Shown here: positions 5,575 through 6,031 of the stretch, piece after piece
Layout of the letters: each line of letters opens with the position of its first letter
Numbering within the stretch: the stretch's first letter is position 1
Assembly: GCA_050260215.1 (NCBI GenBank)
Contig: JBLNBU010000156.1
Coordinates: forward strand, 1 to 6,031
From: JBLNBU01 sp050260215
GTDB taxonomy: Bacteria; Pseudomonadota; Alphaproteobacteria; Rhodospirillales; Magnetospirillaceae
DNA length: 6,031 nucleotides
Direction of reading: 5' to 3'
The notes under the pieces: generated by a model
What the model saw: the letters and a program-made list of their open reading frames with translations, nothing else
Told to the model about the DNA's origin: nothing
The model's database searches: none
Program-made: the position numbers and the translations under genes

Positions 5575-6031
5575 GGCTGAACGGCGGTCCCCGGACGACA
5601 TCGCTTTCCGGTCTACGCCCGTTGCGGGCCCGACGCAAGACACCGAGGCGGGCAGGGGGGATGCGGGACTGTGGGTGTTCGCCTACGGCTCGCTGATGTG
5701 GCGTCCCGATTTTGACCACGCCGAGGCCCGTCCCGCCCGCCTGCTGGGCTGGCACCGGGCGTTGTGCATCCTGTCGACCCACTATCGCGGCTGTCCCGAA
5801 AGGCCGGGCCTGGTGCTGGGCCTGGACCGCGGCGGCAGCTGCGTGGGCCGCGCCTTCCGCGTCGAGGCGGACAAGGCCGAGGCGGTGCTGCGCCTGCTAC
5901 ACGAGCGCGAGATGATCACCAACGTCTACCAGCCGCGCTTCCTGCCGGTGACACTGGACGACGGCCGCCGGGTGCCGGCGTGGTCGTTCATCGTCGATCG
6001 CCGCCACCGCCAGTACTGGCGGGGCGGCGAG
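5573..6031 (+). CDS. ChaC-type gamma-glutamylcyclotransferase, 3' end cut by the window edge
   Basis: The visible 153 residues match the ChaC branch, cytosolic enzymes that cleave the gamma-glutamyl group of glutathione to release 5-oxoproline and Cys-Gly (family knowledge). The substrate-binding loop is LWVFAYGSLMW (33-43). It is followed by ARLLGWHRALCI (55-66), the family segment RGCPERPGLVLGLDRGGSC (72-90), and LLHEREMITNVY (108-119). By alignment with the ChaC R-E motif, E113 is the likely catalytic acid. DGRRVPAWSFIVDRRHRQY (130-148) continues the fold to the edge. The only in-frame ATG is at 5573, with GGAAG 9 nt upstream, and gives a 32-residue low-complexity lead before the conserved core. 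A GTG at 5675 would start right at the core and leave about 100 bp for divergent promoters, so the start is uncertain. The identity is firm. Confidence 0.9.
   Translation, partial: MAERRSPDDIAFRSTPVAGPTQDTEAGRGDAGLWVFAYGSLMWRPDFDHAEARPARLLGWHRALCILSTHYRGCPERPGLVLGLDRGGSCVGRAFRVEADKAEAVLRLLHEREMITNVYQPRFLPVTLDDGRRVPAWSFIVDRRHRQYWRGGE
5610..5638 (-). promoter_or_regulatory. Weak candidate promoter for the DUF2125-aminotransferase unit
   Basis: On the minus strand TTGCGT (5633-5638) and TAGACC (5610-5615) are 17 bp apart, each matching only three of six consensus positions. The spacer holds a perfect 5-bp inverted repeat, GCCCG-TTG-CGGGC (5617-5629). Transcription would begin near 5600-5603, upstream of the ATG at 5574. 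Position and spacing are right but the boxes are poor, so this is a suggestion only. Confidence 0.2.

Noticed and set aside
4546..5580. Plus-strand frame of 344 codons opposite the DUF2125 gene
   Set aside because: It is antisense to a gene with a signal anchor and family features, and its product is Gly/His/Gln-rich low complexity.
4529..5782. Upstream extension of the aminotransferase frame over the DUF2125 gene (818 codons in all)
   Set aside because: The extension is Arg/Pro-rich shadow sequence. The real start at 4528 has a good Shine-Dalgarno and begins the family's N-terminus.

Overview
The window is GC-rich and its proteins look alphaproteobacterial. The bL21/bL27/Obg sequences, a 4-helix-bundle chemoreceptor, a DUF2125 protein and a short bacterial ChaC-type enzyme together suggest a Rhodospirillales-like organism (Magnetospirillum or a relative). 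That placement rests on the general appearance of the proteins, not on a database search. Six of the seven genes lie on the minus strand. Only the rightmost gene, which runs off the end, is on the plus strand.

Left part (1-1535, minus strand): read in the direction of transcription this is rplU (bL21), rpmA (bL27) and the N-terminal 216 codons of obgE, the usual bacterial order for this ribosome-assembly cluster. A clear sigma70-type promoter (TTGACA, 16 bp, TATAGT) lies just past the stop codon of the upstream chemoreceptor gene. It gives rplU a leader of about 55 nt that contains a strong hairpin. After rpmA comes a textbook intrinsic terminator with a 12-bp stem and a T-rich tail. Between that terminator and obgE lies a roughly 100-bp palindromic element made of two exactly inverted hairpin units (REP/BIME- or MITE-like). 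obgE is therefore partly uncoupled from the two ribosomal protein genes, and it shows no obvious promoter of its own.

Middle (1536-3325): a complete transmembrane methyl-accepting chemotaxis protein of 560 residues, and a 107-bp gap upstream of it that contains a short direct repeat but no promoter or terminator I can defend.

Right part (3326-6031): a two-gene minus-strand unit with a DUF2125 membrane-anchored protein followed 11 nt later by a PLP-dependent alanine/serine-glyoxylate aminotransferase. Diverging from it is a 5'-complete, 3'-truncated ChaC-type gamma-glutamylcyclotransferase. The best ATG starts of the two divergent genes share one CATG tetranucleotide.

The genes are housekeeping and metabolic and do not form one pathway. 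I found no evidence of a defence system, CRISPR array, prophage, transposase or new multi-gene system. The points most worth a second look are the palindromic element inside the rplU-rpmA-obgE cluster, the structured rplU leader, and the start-codon overlap at the divergent pair.
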